Shown: positions 21,830 to 31,503, counted from the first letter of the stretch. The stretch is 64,000 nt of DNA from Texas Phoenix palm phytoplasma (GCF_005774685.2 NZ_VBRA02000009.1:1-64000); one strand, 5' to 3'. The notes: generated by a model not told the origin, from the letters alone. A program made the numbers and translations.

Positions 21830-22443
21830 AATTTTATTTTTAATAATTTTTCAATTTTTTTTTGTATTATATTTTGAATATTTAATAAACTTGAATTTAC
21901 ATCTATTTTATAAATTCTTTTTGGATATTTTTCACAAAGATTTAAATATCCTTGTCTTATTCTATTATGAAATTGTAAATCTTTTAAATCGAAATATTCT
22001 ATCTTATCTTTTCTATTTTTATATAATCTTTCTAATGCTATTTTAGGATCTAAATCTAAATAAAAAGTAATATTTGGTAAATTTAAAAAAGCTTTATAAT
22101 TAATTTTTTTTAGCCATTTTTCTTCTGCTCCACCAACAAATCCTTGATAAACAATAGAAGAATCTAAATATCGATCACAAACAACAATTTTTTTATTTTC
22201 CAAAGAAGGAATAATAACTGTTCGTAAATGTTCATTTCTATCAGCTGCATATAATAAAGATTCTGTAATTATATCAATTTTATTAGAAAAATTAAATAAA
22301 ATATTTTTTATTTTGGAATTGAAAATTCCATCTCCCGGTTCCTTGGTTAAAATAACTTCATAATTATTAGATAATTTTTTAAATAAAAATTTTGATAAAG
22401 TAGTTTTTCCTGTAGATTCTCCACCTTCAAAAGAAATAAACAT
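21826..22443 (-). CDS. tmk: thymidylate kinase
   Basis: Phosphorylates dTMP to dTDP. The 205 residues carry the P-loop GGESTGKT (7-14), DRYLDSSIVYQG and the usual lid region. The stop codon is TGA, overlapping the start of holB. This is direct evidence that TGA is read as stop, as in phytoplasmas and acholeplasmas but not mycoplasmas. It lies between truA and holB in the same orientation. Confidence 0.95.
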   Translation of the reverse strand: MFISFEGGESTGKTTLSKFLFKKLSNNYEVILTKEPGDGIFNSKIKNILFNFSNKIDIITESLLYAADRNEHLRTVIIPSLENKKIVVCDRYLDSSIVYQGFVGGAEEKWLKKINYKAFLNLPNITFYLDLDPKIALERLYKNRKDKIEYFDLKDLQFHNRIRQGYLNLCEKYPKRIYKIDVNSSLLNIQNIIQKKIEKLLKIKL

Positions 22444-22467
22444 TGTTATTATTCTTCTTTCTTTGTT

Positions 22468-23208
22468 TTAATAAAAAATTTTACTTAAATATAAACCTTT
22501 AGCGGGAGCAGCAAAAGAACACTTTTGATTTGTATTCAAATTTATTGTATCTATTAATTCAGTTAAACTTCTTTGTTTTTTTCCAATTTGAATTAAAAAT
22601 CCAACTAAAAATAAAATCATTTTTTTTAAAAAACCTTTTCCATGAAAAAATAAAATATATTTTTCTTCTGTTTCTGCTAAAAAAGAACGATAAATTTTTT
22701 TTATTGTTGATTTATTTTTATCTTTATTATTAGTAAATAAAGAAAAATCATGTTTACCTTCGCAAAAACATATTGCTTTAGAAATTTTTTCAAAATCAAT
22801 AGAATCAAAATAAACTTTTAAACAATAATTAAAAGGATTTAAAGGTTTTTTAGAAAAAACATATTTATAAATTTTTGATTTAGAATTATAACGCGCGTGA
22901 AAATTATTATTTACTAATTTTATATCAATTATTTTAATAGATTCAGGTAAAATTTTATTTAAATTAAATTTTAATACATTTTCAAAAATAAAAAATGATA
23001 AAGAAAAATGAACAACTTGACCTTCAGCATGAACACCTTTATCTGTGCGACTAGCAGCAAAAGTTTTAATTGGTTTTTTTGTTAATTTAAATAAAGATTT
23101 TTCCAAAACCGACTGAATAGTAATTAATTTGGTTTGTTTTTGTTTTTGATAACCATAATAACCAGTTCCATTATAACTCAAAATCATTTTATAAGTAAAA
23201 TTTTTCAA
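22468..23208 (-). CDS. truA: tRNA pseudouridine(38-40) synthase
   Basis: Makes pseudouridine in the anticodon arm of many tRNAs. About 246 residues, with the catalytic aspartate in SRTDKGVHA at about residue 56 and HDFSLF further on. The start chosen is TTG 23208, which has a strong GAAAGGA site nine bases upstream; the longer frame from GTG 23226 would place that site inside the gene. It follows ecfT, the conserved Firmicutes neighbour. Confidence 0.93.
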   Translation of the reverse strand: MKNFTYKMILSYNGTGYYGYQKQKQTKLITIQSVLEKSLFKLTKKPIKTFAASRTDKGVHAEGQVVHFSLSFFIFENVLKFNLNKILPESIKIIDIKLVNNNFHARYNSKSKIYKYVFSKKPLNPFNYCLKVYFDSIDFEKISKAICFCEGKHDFSLFTNNKDKNKSTIKKIYRSFLAETEEKYILFFHGKGFLKKMILFLVGFLIQIGKKQRSLTELIDTINLNTNQKCSFAAPAKGLYLSKIFY

Positions 23209-23281
23209 TATAAAAAATCCTTTCACTATTTATATAAATATTTTGTTTAATTTAATAAAATTTTGAAAAATTATTAATTTA

Positions 23282-24316
23282 TCAAAAAAAACTTATCAAA
23301 AAAAATAAAAAAACAATAATTAATATAAAATAATCTTTTTTTAAAATTTTATAATTAGCTAATTTAGTACGTTCTTGTCCTAAAACAAATCCTCTACTTT
23401 CCATAGCATTAGCTAAAACAAAAGATTTTTTAAAAGATAAAATAAAAATAGGTATCAATAGAGAAATTAAATAATAAATTTTTTTAAAAAAATTATGAGT
23501 ATAAAAATTCAAACCACGAGATAATTGAGCTTTAAAAATTTTTTGTGTTTCTTCTAATAAAAAAGGAATAGACATAAAAATTAAAGATAACATAATAGAA
23601 AAAATTTCTACAGGAAATTTAATTTTTTTTAAAGGTTTTAGGATAATTTCTAATCCATCATTAATTTCTATAAAAGAAGTAGTTTGATTTATTAAAATAT
23701 TAACTATTAATATCAACAAAATACGGATAAAAATTAAAAAAATTTGAAACAAATCATTTTTTTTAAAAAAAATACTTTGTATATATATTTTTGAAAAGAA
23801 ACTAATATAAATATAACCATAATGAATTAAAAAAGGTAAAACTAAAAAAAAGAAAAAATTCAAAATCCAATAAATCTTTTTATAAATTTTATCTTTTACA
23901 AAAAAACAAAAAAATAAAAAAAATATAAAAAATATAAAAAATAAATTAAAAAAATTTTTCCATATATAAATTTCTAAATAATCATTATGATTAGCTAAAT
24001 TAGGTATTTGAAATGATGAATGAATTATCAAACTAAAAAGAAAAAGAAATTTAAAATTCAAAATCTGATAAAATAATTTTTTTAAAGAAAAATCAATAAT
24101 TATTAATAACCAAAATAAAACAAAAATAAAAAAAATAAAAAGAAAAATATTCATATAAAAATATATATTATTTTGAGAAAAATTAATGTTTAAACTAAAA
24201 ATAATTTTAAACATCAAAACAGTTAAAATAATTTTTATAGCAGGATTTAAACGATATAAAAAAAATTTATTTTCTTCAAAATTATATTTTTTTATATTAT
24301 TATAATTGTTTTTCAT
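23282..24316 (-). CDS. ecfT: ECF transporter transmembrane component EcfT
   Basis: The membrane coupling subunit of energy-coupling-factor transporters, which import vitamins and metal ions. At 344 residues it is longer than usual for EcfT (about 265) because of extended hydrophobic N-terminal helices rich in Phe, Ile and Lys. The C-terminal part carries SRGLNFYTH and AMESRGF, the two Arg-Gly coupling motifs that contact the ATPases. It lies directly downstream of ecfA2 (4-nt gap). No substrate-binding S component is encoded in the window. Confidence 0.9.
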   Translation of the reverse strand: MKNNYNNIKKYNFEENKFFLYRLNPAIKIILTVLMFKIIFSLNINFSQNNIYFYMNIFLFIFFIFVLFWLLIIIDFSLKKLFYQILNFKFLFLFSLIIHSSFQIPNLANHNDYLEIYIWKNFFNLFFIFFIFFLFFCFFVKDKIYKKIYWILNFFFFLVLPFLIHYGYIYISFFSKIYIQSIFFKKNDLFQIFLIFIRILLILIVNILINQTTSFIEINDGLEIILKPLKKIKFPVEIFSIMLSLIFMSIPFLLEETQKIFKAQLSRGLNFYTHNFFKKIYYLISLLIPIFILSFKKSFVLANAMESRGFVLGQERTKLANYKILKKDYFILIIVFLFFLISFF

Positions 24317-24320
24317 CCAA

Positions 24321-25178
24321 CTATTTTTTCCCTCTAAAAAATTTTTTTAAATATTGATAAATTTCTTTTAAAGAATATTTAGGTTCAAAAGGAATATTTA
24401 TTTTTTCTTGTAAAAATTTTAAAATTTTAAAAGTTTCAGGTCTTTCTATATTTTTATATTTTATTTTTTCATTTAAAAAAAAATCTTTTTTACAACCAAA
24501 AAAAACAATTTCTCCTTTTTCTAATAAAATAACCTTATTAGCAAATTCAGAAACTAAATCCATGTCATGTGTTATAAAAATAATAGTTTTTTTTTCATTA
24601 TGATTTTTTTTAATTAAAATATTAATTATTTCATTCCTATTTTTAATATCTAATCCTCTAGTAGGTTCATCTAAAATTAAAATAGAAGGTTCCATTGCTA
24701 AAATACCAGCAATAGCAACTTTTCTTTGTTGTCCGCCTGATAATTGAAAAGGTGATGAATTAAATAATTCTTCATCAATATTAACTTGTTTTAAAACTTC
24801 AATAGCTTTTATTTTAGCCTCATAATCACTTTTTCCAAAATTTTTAGGAGCAAACATAACATCTTTCAAAACTGTCGTTTCAAATAATTGATATTCTGGA
24901 AACTGAAAAACCAAACCTATTCTTCTTCTTAATGGAATTAAATTTTGAGAAGAAGTCTTAGAATCTATTTTATTTTTAAAAATTTCTATATTCCCTTCAG
25001 AAGGAATTAATAAACCATTCATTAATTGTACTAAAGTAGATTTTCCAGAACCTAATTTCCCTAATAAAGCAATAATTTCCCCTTTGTCTTCTATCTTTAA
25101 GTTAATATTTTTTAAAGCACAATTTTTTTTTTTATTTTTATTATAATAATAAGTTACATTTTCAAAATATATTGCCAT
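24321..25178 (-). CDS. ecfA2: ECF transporter ATPase EcfA2
   Basis: A 285-residue ABC ATPase that powers the ECF module. Walker A is GKLGSGKST (40-48), the signature LSGGQ lies at 146-150 and Walker B LILDEP at 167-172. It pairs with EcfA1, whose gene overlaps its start by 25 bases, which suggests coupled translation. The order rplQ-ecfA1-ecfA2-ecfT-truA is the standard Firmicutes arrangement. Confidence 0.93.
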   Translation of the reverse strand: MAIYFENVTYYYNKNKKKNCALKNINLKIEDKGEIIALLGKLGSGKSTLVQLMNGLLIPSEGNIEIFKNKIDSKTSSQNLIPLRRRIGLVFQFPEYQLFETTVLKDVMFAPKNFGKSDYEAKIKAIEVLKQVNIDEELFNSSPFQLSGGQQRKVAIAGILAMEPSILILDEPTRGLDIKNRNEIINILIKKNHNEKKTIIFITHDMDLVSEFANKVILLEKGEIVFFGCKKDFFLNEKIKYKNIERPETFKILKFLQEKINIPFEPKYSLKEIYQYLKKFFRGKK

Positions 25179-25981
25179 AAAGCATCCTTTAACTTATTAA
25201 AAAATTTTTTATTTTTATTTTGAGTATCAATTTTTCTATCCTTAAATAATAAAAAATAAAGTTGCAAAGATAAAGGTAAATTAGGGAAAAATTTATATAA
25301 AAAATCAAAATCTTTTAAAAACTTATGAGATTTTTCATATTTCAATAAAAAACCTTCTTGCAAAAGCATAATTTTATCACTTTTTAAAGCAAAAGAAAAA
25401 TCATGAGTAATAGTTATTAAAATTTTATTTTTTTGTTTATGAATATTTTGAATAATATTTTGAATTTCTTTTGCTCCTTTCGGATCTAAAAAAGCAGTAG
25501 GTTCATCAAAAATAATAATTTCTGGTTCCATAGCTAGCACTGAAGCGATAGAAACTTTTTGCTTTTGTCCTCCAGATAATTCTTGAGGTTTTTTATATAA
25601 TAAATCTTCAATTCCTAGCATTGCAGAATATTTTTTAATTTTTTCTAAAATTTCAGATCTTTGAAATTTTTTATTTTCTAATCCAAAAGCAATATCGCTT
25701 CTTACATCAAAACCTACAAATTGATAATCAGGGTTTTGAAAAATAATTCCAATTAAAGAACGTAAATAAATTAAATTATCTTCATTTAAAGAAAAATTAT
25801 TAATTAAAATTTCTCCTTTTTGAAATTGCAATAAACCAGTTAAAATTTTAGCCAATGTAGATTTACCAGAACCATTTTCACCTATAATAGAAATCCATTG
25901 TCCAGATTCAATTATAAAATTCAAATTATGAAAAATTCTTTTATCTTTGTATTTGAAATCTAAATTTTTAACAATTATCAC
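25154..25981 (-). CDS. ecfA1: ECF transporter ATPase EcfA1
   Basis: A 275-residue ABC ATPase forming the heterodimer with EcfA2. Walker A GENGSGKST is at 34-42, signature LSGGQ at 134-138 and Walker B IIFDEP at 155-160. The start is a GTG at 25981. It begins 121 nt after rplQ, probably as an extension of the alpha ribosomal operon. Confidence 0.93.
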   Translation of the reverse strand: MIIVKNLDFKYKDKRIFHNLNFIIESGQWISIIGENGSGKSTLAKILTGLLQFQKGEILINNFSLNEDNLIYLRSLIGIIFQNPDYQFVGFDVRSDIAFGLENKKFQRSEILEKIKKYSAMLGIEDLLYKKPQELSGGQKQKVSIASVLAMEPEIIIFDEPTAFLDPKGAKEIQNIIQNIHKQKNKILITITHDFSFALKSDKIMLLQEGFLLKYEKSHKFLKDFDFLYKFFPNLPLSLQLYFLLFKDRKIDTQNKNKKFFNKLKDALWQYILKM

Positions 25982-26102
25982 TTATAATTAATTTCTTTCT
26001 TTTAAGGTTTTAATAAAAAATTAAATTAAAAAATAAACAAAAAAAATAAAATTTAATTAATTTTTATTTTTAATATTTATTAAAAAAATTATTTTCTAAA
26101 AA

Positions 26103-26459
26103 CTAAACTAAAAAAAGCCAAGCCATATTAGAAGAATCTCCTCTACGAAATGTACTTTTCAAAACTCTTGTATATCCGCTTTTTCTATTTTGATATTTTA
26201 AAGATATATCTGTAAATAATTTTTGTAAAATAGTCTTTTTCTCATCTACTTTACCATCATAAATCCAAATTAATGCTCTACGTCTGGAATCTAAAGTATT
26301 TTTTTTACTTAAAGTAATCAATTTATCTATTATCTTTGAAGCTTCTTTTGCTTTAGACTCAGTTGTAAAAATTTTTTCATATTTTATTAAATTAGATACT
26401 AAATTTCTTAATAAAGCTTTTCTTTGGGACGAATTACGTCTCAATTTACTGTAAGCCAT
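26103..26459 (-). CDS. rplQ: 50S ribosomal protein L17
   Basis: The 118 residues begin MAYSKLRRNSSQRKALLRNL and end with the conserved RRGDSSNMA segment, as in L17 proteins of Firmicutes. It is last in the alpha operon, 67 nt after rpoA, and ecfA1 follows. Confidence 0.96.
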   Translation of the reverse strand: MAYSKLRRNSSQRKALLRNLVSNLIKYEKIFTTESKAKEASKIIDKLITLSKKNTLDSRRRALIWIYDGKVDEKKTILQKLFTDISLKYQNRKSGYTRVLKSTFRRGDSSNMAWLFLV

Positions 26460-26526
26460 TATATTATTAACTCCTATCGTAAAATTATAAAATAAATTTT
26501 TAAAAATATTTTTTATTTATCATTTA

Positions 26527-27480
26527 TCATTCTTTTTTAAAAGAAATTTCTAATTTATCCATTTTTTGTTTTAATTCTTCAAAGGATTTTTTTCCTAAAC
26601 TATTTAATTTCATAATATCTTTTTCTCTATAATTTACTAATTCTTTAACAGTATTAATTCCTGAATTTTTTAAACTATTAAATAATCTTACAGAAACTTC
26701 TAATTGATCAATTTTTAAATCTAAAACATGATTATGACTTTCTATTTTAGGTTCATAAATGAAATTATTTTCTTGAACTTTTTCGCATAATTCTAATAAA
26801 ACATTTAAATGATCGATTAAAATTTTAGAAGCAGTAGCTAATGCTTCTTTAGAAGTAATAGATTTGTTAGTTGTTATATTCATAGTTAATTCTTCTTTAT
26901 TATTTAACTTTTGTTCGACATTAAAAGAAAAACTAGAAATAGGAGTATAAATAGAATCAATAGGAATAACTCCAAAACGATTTTGATTATAAATTTTATT
27001 TCCTTCAGAACTTACATAACCCATTCCTTTTCTCACGCTTACTTCCATTTTAAAACGAGTTGTTTCTCCTGAAATACGAGCAATATGTTGTTCTTTGTTA
27101 ATAATTTTAACTCCATCAACAAGTTTAAAATCAGCAGCAGTAACAACTCGCTCACCTACAACATCTATTTCTAATTTTTGTTCAAAATCCTCTTCAGAAG
27201 AATCCACAGCTAAAATAACTTTTTTTAAATTTAAAACAATAGACATAACATCTTCGTAAACACCAGGAATTACGCTAAATTCATGTTCAACACCTTCAAT
27301 ATAAACATTAACAATTGCAGCTCCAGGCAAAGAAGAAAGTAAAACTCTTCTTAAAGAATTTCCGAGAGTAACGCCAAAACCTCTTTCTAAACGTTTAACA
27401 ATGAATGTTTTATTAAATAAATCATTCCCATCTGCTTCATCAACAGTCATAACAGGTTTTATAAATTTTAATTTTTCCAT
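26527..27480 (-). CDS. rpoA: RNA polymerase alpha subunit
   Basis: The 317 residues include the N-terminal dimerisation domain (GFGVTLGNSLRRVLLSSLPG, which starts the polymerase assembly) and the C-terminal DNA- and activator-binding domain (LFNSLKNSGINTVKELV to the end). The full two-domain length shows that promoter UP-element contacts could still be made. It lies between rpsK and rplQ, the standard place. Confidence 0.97.
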   Translation of the reverse strand: MEKLKFIKPVMTVDEADGNDLFNKTFIVKRLERGFGVTLGNSLRRVLLSSLPGAAIVNVYIEGVEHEFSVIPGVYEDVMSIVLNLKKVILAVDSSEEDFEQKLEIDVVGERVVTAADFKLVDGVKIINKEQHIARISGETTRFKMEVSVRKGMGYVSSEGNKIYNQNRFGVIPIDSIYTPISSFSFNVEQKLNNKEELTMNITTNKSITSKEALATASKILIDHLNVLLELCEKVQENNFIYEPKIESHNHVLDLKIDQLEVSVRLFNSLKNSGINTVKELVNYREKDIMKLNSLGKKSFEELKQKMDKLEISFKKE

Positions 27481-27506
27481 TTTTATACCCTTCTACTCTT
27501 GTTTTT

Positions 27507-27902
27507 CTATCCTCGTGGACGTTTAGGAGGCCTACAACCATTATGAGGAATAGGAGTGCTGTCCGTAATAGAAAGAACTTCTAATCCCAATTCTTTTAAA
27601 AAACGAATAGAACTTTCTCTACCAGAACCAGGACCTTTAACGAAAACATCTACTCTTTGAACGCCTTGTTCTTTAGCTGATAAAACAACTTTTTTTACTA
27701 TTTGTTGCGCAGCAAAAGCAGTAGACTTTCTTGAACCAGAAAATCCAACATACCCAGCAGAACCACAAACAATAGTATTTCCTTTCATATCAGTAATATT
27801 AATAATAGTATTACTAAAATTAGTTTGGATTTTTACTTGAGCTTTACCCAAAGGAAGAATCTTTTTTATTTTTTTACGTTTATTCTTTTTCTTTTGAAGC
27901 AT
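27507..27902 (-). CDS. rpsK: 30S ribosomal protein S11
   Basis: The 131 residues contain the typical TNFSNTIINITD, KGPGSGRES and TPIPHNGCRPPK segments; the last ends the protein in nearly all bacteria. It lies two bases after rpsM. Confidence 0.97.
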   Translation of the reverse strand: MLQKKKNKRKKIKKILPLGKAQVKIQTNFSNTIINITDMKGNTIVCGSAGYVGFSGSRKSTAFAAQQIVKKVVLSAKEQGVQRVDVFVKGPGSGRESSIRFLKELGLEVLSITDSTPIPHNGCRPPKRPRG

Positions 27903-27904
27903 AA

Positions 27905-28312
27905 TTAAATTCCTCTTTTGCTATTATTTTTAATATTTTTATTGTTATTCAGAGACAATTTAATTGTTCTATTTCTTTTAGCAGTTTTAGCATTATTCTT
28001 AGTATGTTGACCATTAACTGGCAATCCTCTTCTATGATTAATTCCTCTATCGCATCTAATTTCTATTAGACGTTTAATATCTGAAAAAACTTTACTTCTT
28101 AATTCACCTTCAACAATTATTTTAGAAGAAATAATTTCATTTCTAATGTGAGATAATTGTTCTTCAGTTAATTGGTTTACACGAATATTTTCATCAATAT
28201 TCAATTTTTTTAAAATTTTCTTTGATTGGCTTTTTCCAATGCCTAAAATATAAGTAAGAGCTATTACTATTCTTTTATTGATAGGTAAGTCTACTCCTTC
28301 TACTCTTGCCAT
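27905..28312 (-). CDS. rpsM: 30S ribosomal protein S13
   Basis: The 135 residues start [15 protein letters not shown] and contain YILGIG and [15 protein letters not shown]. The C-terminal tail after this is longer than usual and rich in Asn and Lys, in keeping with the AT bias. In S13 this tail reaches the tRNA sites. Confidence 0.97.
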   Translation of the reverse strand: MARVEGVDLPINKRIVIALTYILGIGKSQSKKILKKLNIDENIRVNQLTEEQLSHIRNEIISSKIIVEGELRSKVFSDIKRLIEIRCDRGINHRRGLPVNGQHTKNNAKTAKRNRTIKLSLNNNKNIKNNSKRGI

Positions 28313-28345
28313 ATTATTTATTTATACCCTTTCATAATTTTAATA

Positions 28346-28462
28346 TTATCCTTGTCTTTGATTATTACGACGTTTTTTTTTGTTAATAATATATACTCTT
28401 TTTTTACGTCGAACAACAATATCATCTTCACTACGTTTCTTAACAGAAGCTCTAACTTTCAT
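28346..28462 (-). CDS. rpmJ: 50S ribosomal protein L36, zinc-free form
   Basis: A 38-codon gene between rpsM and infA. The protein starts [10 protein letters not shown] and ends NNQRQG, the L36 pattern. The metal-binding residues of standard L36 (two cysteines after KKR, a third Cys and a His) are replaced: the positions read SEDD and later Asn. This is the zinc-independent form of L36. ATG at 28462 has GGAGAA about 8 nt upstream. Confidence 0.95.
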   Translation of the reverse strand: MKVRASVKKRSEDDIVVRRKKRVYIINKKKRRNNQRQG

Positions 28463-28506
28463 TTTTAAATTCTCCTCAATAATTTTTAACAAAAAATAAT
28501 AATTTC

Positions 28507-28722
28507 TTATTTTTTGTTAATATAACGAAAAATAATACGTCCTTTTTGATCTACTTTCACTAAATCACCTAATAAAATACGAATATTATTAGTCCTCATT
28601 TTACCAGAAATATAAGCAGTAATTATTTTTCCATTAGATAATTTTAATTGAAACTTAGTATTTGGTAAAATTTTAATAACTAAAGCATCATCGCTTTCAA
28701 TATCATTTTTTTTTTCATTCAT
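28507..28722 (-). CDS. infA: translation initiation factor IF-1
   Basis: The 71 residues form the single S1/OB-fold of IF-1: [34 protein letters not shown] and a short basic end. The N-terminus (about 12 residues, acidic) is diverged. It lies between map and rpmJ, as in other Firmicutes. Confidence 0.95.
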   Translation of the reverse strand: MNEKKNDIESDDALVIKILPNTKFQLKLSNGKIITAYISGKMRTNNIRILLGDLVKVDQKGRIIFRYINKK

Positions 28723-28775
28723 ATGTTCACAATAATATCCTTCTAAAATAATTTTTTATAATAATTAATTTATAT

Positions 28776-29522
28776 TTATAATGTTAAAATTTCATATCCT
28801 TCTTCAGTAACTAAAATTGTATGTTCGAAATGAGCACTTAAACTATAATCAGCAGTAAAAGCTGTCCATCCATCTTCTTTTATTTTAACGTTTTTTCCTC
28901 CTAAAGTAAACATAGGTTCGATACAAAAAATCATACCAGGTTTCATTAAATAATCTTTCTTAATATAATTAAAATTAAAAATATAAGGTTCTTCGTGAAG
29001 TTTAGCGCCTATTCCATGTCCAGAAAAAACTTCTATTATGCCGTAATTATACTTTAAACCAATTTTTTCAATAGCAATAGAAATATCTGAGATATAATTA
29101 CCTTTTTTAACTTGTTTTATTCCTTCAAATAAAGCTTTTTCAGTATTATACAAAAAATTCTTAACTTTCTGCGATACATTTCCTAAAGCACAAGTATAAG
29201 CAGAATCAACATAATAATTTTTATGTTTAATTCCGATATCAATGGTAACTATATCTCCTAATTTTAAAATTATATCTTTAGAAGGTAAACCGTGAACAAT
29301 AACTTCATTAACAGATATGCAAGTATAACCACCAAATCCTTTGTAATCTTTAAAAGCAGAAATAACCCCATGTTCTGCCATTAAATCTCGTGCAATAATA
29401 TCTAGTTCAAAAGTTGAAACTCCAGCTTTTACAAAATTGAATAACTTTTTTCTAATAACAGATAAAATCTTTCCTGCTTCTCTCATTATAACAATTTCAT
29501 TCGAAGTTTTAATAAATAACAT
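28776..29522 (-). CDS. map: methionine aminopeptidase, type I
   Basis: Removes the initiator methionine from new proteins. About 248 residues, with all five metal ligands in context: two Asp in DIGIKHKNYYVDSA, His in SGHGIG, Glu in IEPMF and Glu in FEHT. The start chosen is ATG 29522; a TTG fifteen bases upstream also reads in frame but sits too close to the AGAGG site. It directly follows secY: the adenylate kinase gene that separates them in Bacillus is absent from this place. Confidence 0.94.
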   Translation of the reverse strand: MLFIKTSNEIVIMREAGKILSVIRKKLFNFVKAGVSTFELDIIARDLMAEHGVISAFKDYKGFGGYTCISVNEVIVHGLPSKDIILKLGDIVTIDIGIKHKNYYVDSAYTCALGNVSQKVKNFLYNTEKALFEGIKQVKKGNYISDISIAIEKIGLKYNYGIIEVFSGHGIGAKLHEEPYIFNFNYIKKDYLMKPGMIFCIEPMFTLGGKNVKIKEDGWTAFTADYSLSAHFEHTILVTEEGYEILTL

Positions 29523-29595
29523 TATAAATATAACCAAACCTCTCTAAAAAAAATAAATAAAATAAAAAAATATTAATTAATTTTTTTATTTTAAA

Positions 29596-30849
29596 TTAAA
29601 ACAATTTATCATACATTTGTTGAATATTTGTTTTAGAAGTTATTCTTTGTATAAAGTCAAAAACCACTCCTACAATAATTAGGAGGCTAGTACCACCAAA
29701 TTTAAAATTTTTTGGAATTGAGAAAAAATATCCAATCAAATCTGGAGAAGCGGATAATAAAGTCAATAAAATAGTTCCTACAATTGTAACTCTAAATAAT
29801 TCATAAGTAATTTTATAAACAGTTTCTTTTCCTGGTTTAACACTTTCTAAAAAAGCATCTTGTTTTGATAAACTTTCAGCAATTTCATTAGGTTGAATAA
29901 TCATAAAAACTGTAAAAAAAGAGAATAAAATAATCAATAAAAGATAAATAAAAAATCCTATTCCTAAATAATGTCTTGATTCAACAAAAAGTTTTGCAAA
30001 TTTATTAAAAAAACTGTCTTTATTAAAGAAAACACTAAAAATAGGAATAACATTTAATAAAGTATTAGCTAAAATAATAGGTAATACTCCGACAACATTA
30101 ACCTTAATAGGGATATTTCTTTCTATTTTATTATCATTATTTACCTTAGTAGTATAATGAATAGGAATATTTAAATAAGAAGAAGATAAAATAACAGTTA
30201 AAATTAACAAAAGTAAAAATAAAAACAATATAATTATTCTATCGGCAATATACATACTACCATCGCCTTTTATTAAAAATTTAAAAAGATTAAAAACTTC
30301 TTTGCTTATACTCAAAACCAATAAAAGAGAAACACCATTACCAATTCCTTTAGAAGTTATTAAATCAGATAACCAAATACAAATAAAAGCGCCAACTATT
30401 AAAAAAAATAATGTTTGTAAAATTAAAAACAAATCATCTTGTGGATAAAAAACTTTAGAATTTAAAATTAAAGCTAAACTTTGAGCTATAGCGAAAAAAA
30501 AAGTCAAAATTCTAGTAAATATACTCGTTTTATATTTACCTTTTTCTCCTTGTTCTGACCATTCTTTCAAAGGTAAAAAAAACTTTTGCATAATCTGAAC
30601 AAAAATAGAAGAAGTAATATAAGGCATAACGCCTAAGGATAAAAGACATAAAGTATTAAAATGTTCGCCTAAAAAACCAAATAAAAAAGGTAATTTTTGA
30701 TGTGAAATAATTAACTCATATTTTCTTACAGGAAGAAAAGGAATATAAATATTAGAACCCACTACATAAACAAAAATAATAAATAAAGTAAAAAAAATTT
30801 TCTTAATTATATCTTTTTTATTTAAAAAAAAATTAATTATTTTTTTCAT
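29596..30849 (-). CDS. secY: preprotein translocase subunit SecY
   Basis: The 417-residue channel of the Sec pathway, with ten predicted membrane helices. Segments such as LGVMPYITSSIFVQ, SKGIGNGVSLL and KQDAFLESVKPGKET are typical. In phytoplasmas this route exports surface proteins and effectors into the host cell, since there is no wall. It lies between rplO and map in the spc operon. The secY-map region is widely used for phytoplasma typing. Confidence 0.97.
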   Translation of the reverse strand: MKKIINFFLNKKDIIKKIFFTLFIIFVYVVGSNIYIPFLPVRKYELIISHQKLPFLFGFLGEHFNTLCLLSLGVMPYITSSIFVQIMQKFFLPLKEWSEQGEKGKYKTSIFTRILTFFFAIAQSLALILNSKVFYPQDDLFLILQTLFFLIVGAFICIWLSDLITSKGIGNGVSLLLVLSISKEVFNLFKFLIKGDGSMYIADRIIILFLFLLLLILTVILSSSYLNIPIHYTTKVNNDNKIERNIPIKVNVVGVLPIILANTLLNVIPIFSVFFNKDSFFNKFAKLFVESRHYLGIGFFIYLLLIILFSFFTVFMIIQPNEIAESLSKQDAFLESVKPGKETVYKITYELFRVTIVGTILLTLLSASPDLIGYFFSIPKNFKFGGTSLLIIVGVVFDFIQRITSKTNIQQMYDKLF

Positions 30850-30865
30850 ATTCTACTCCAAAAAT

Positions 30866-31306
30866 TTAATTTAATATTTCTGCATTTCCGCCATTTTTTT
30901 TAATAATTTCTTTTGATTTGTTAGAAAACTTAGAAGCTTGAACAGTTAATTTTTTAGTAAAATTACCTTTAGATAAAACTTTAATTAATAAATTATTTTT
31001 TTTAATAATTTTATTTTTAATTAAAAGTTCTCTATTGACTAAAGTTCCGTTATCAAAAATCTCTAAATCTTGTAAATTAACTAGTGAATAATTCTTTTTG
31101 TTTATATTATGAAAACCTCTTTTCGGAATTCTTTGAAAAAAAGGAGTTTGTCCACCTTCAAATCCTATTCTAACATTTCCTCCTGAACGAGCTAATTGCC
31201 CTTTAGAACCTCTTCCTGAAGTTTTACCATTGCCACTACCAGGTCCTCTTCCTAAACGTTTAGTTGTTTTTCTTGAACCTTTAACAGGTTTTAATGAATT
31301 TAACAT
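30866..31306 (-). CDS. rplO: 50S ribosomal protein L15
   Basis: The 146 residues show the glycine- and arginine-rich N-terminal extension of L15 (GRGPGSGNGKTSGRGSKGQ, then GGQTPFFQRIPKRGF). It lies two bases after rpmD and just before secY. Confidence 0.97.
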   Translation of the reverse strand: MLNSLKPVKGSRKTTKRLGRGPGSGNGKTSGRGSKGQLARSGGNVRIGFEGGQTPFFQRIPKRGFHNINKKNYSLVNLQDLEIFDNGTLVNRELLIKNKIIKKNNLLIKVLSKGNFTKKLTVQASKFSNKSKEIIKKNGGNAEILN

Positions 31307-31308
31307 TT

Positions 31309-31503
31309 TTAATTTTCCTTTTCAATAATTTCTTTAATTGAAACTAAATGATTAATTTTTTTAAGAATTCCTTGAATAATTGCAATATCTTTTTTTATAA
31401 CTTTTTGATTAATCTTTCTCAATCCTAAAGCATAAGCATTTTTTATTTGGTTTGGTTTTCTTCCGATTAAACTTTTATTTAATGTGATTTCTATTTTTTT
31501 CAT
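31309..31503 (-). CDS. rpmD: 50S ribosomal protein L30
   Basis: The 64 residues start [19 protein letters not shown], the L30 pattern. ATG 31503 is preceded by AAGGATTATAAAA with good spacing; a longer frame to 31527 lacks a site. The start overlaps the 3' end of rpsE by 29 bases. Confidence 0.93.
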   Translation of the reverse strand: MKKIEITLNKSLIGRKPNQIKNAYALGLRKINQKVIKKDIAIIQGILKKINHLVSIKEIIEKEN

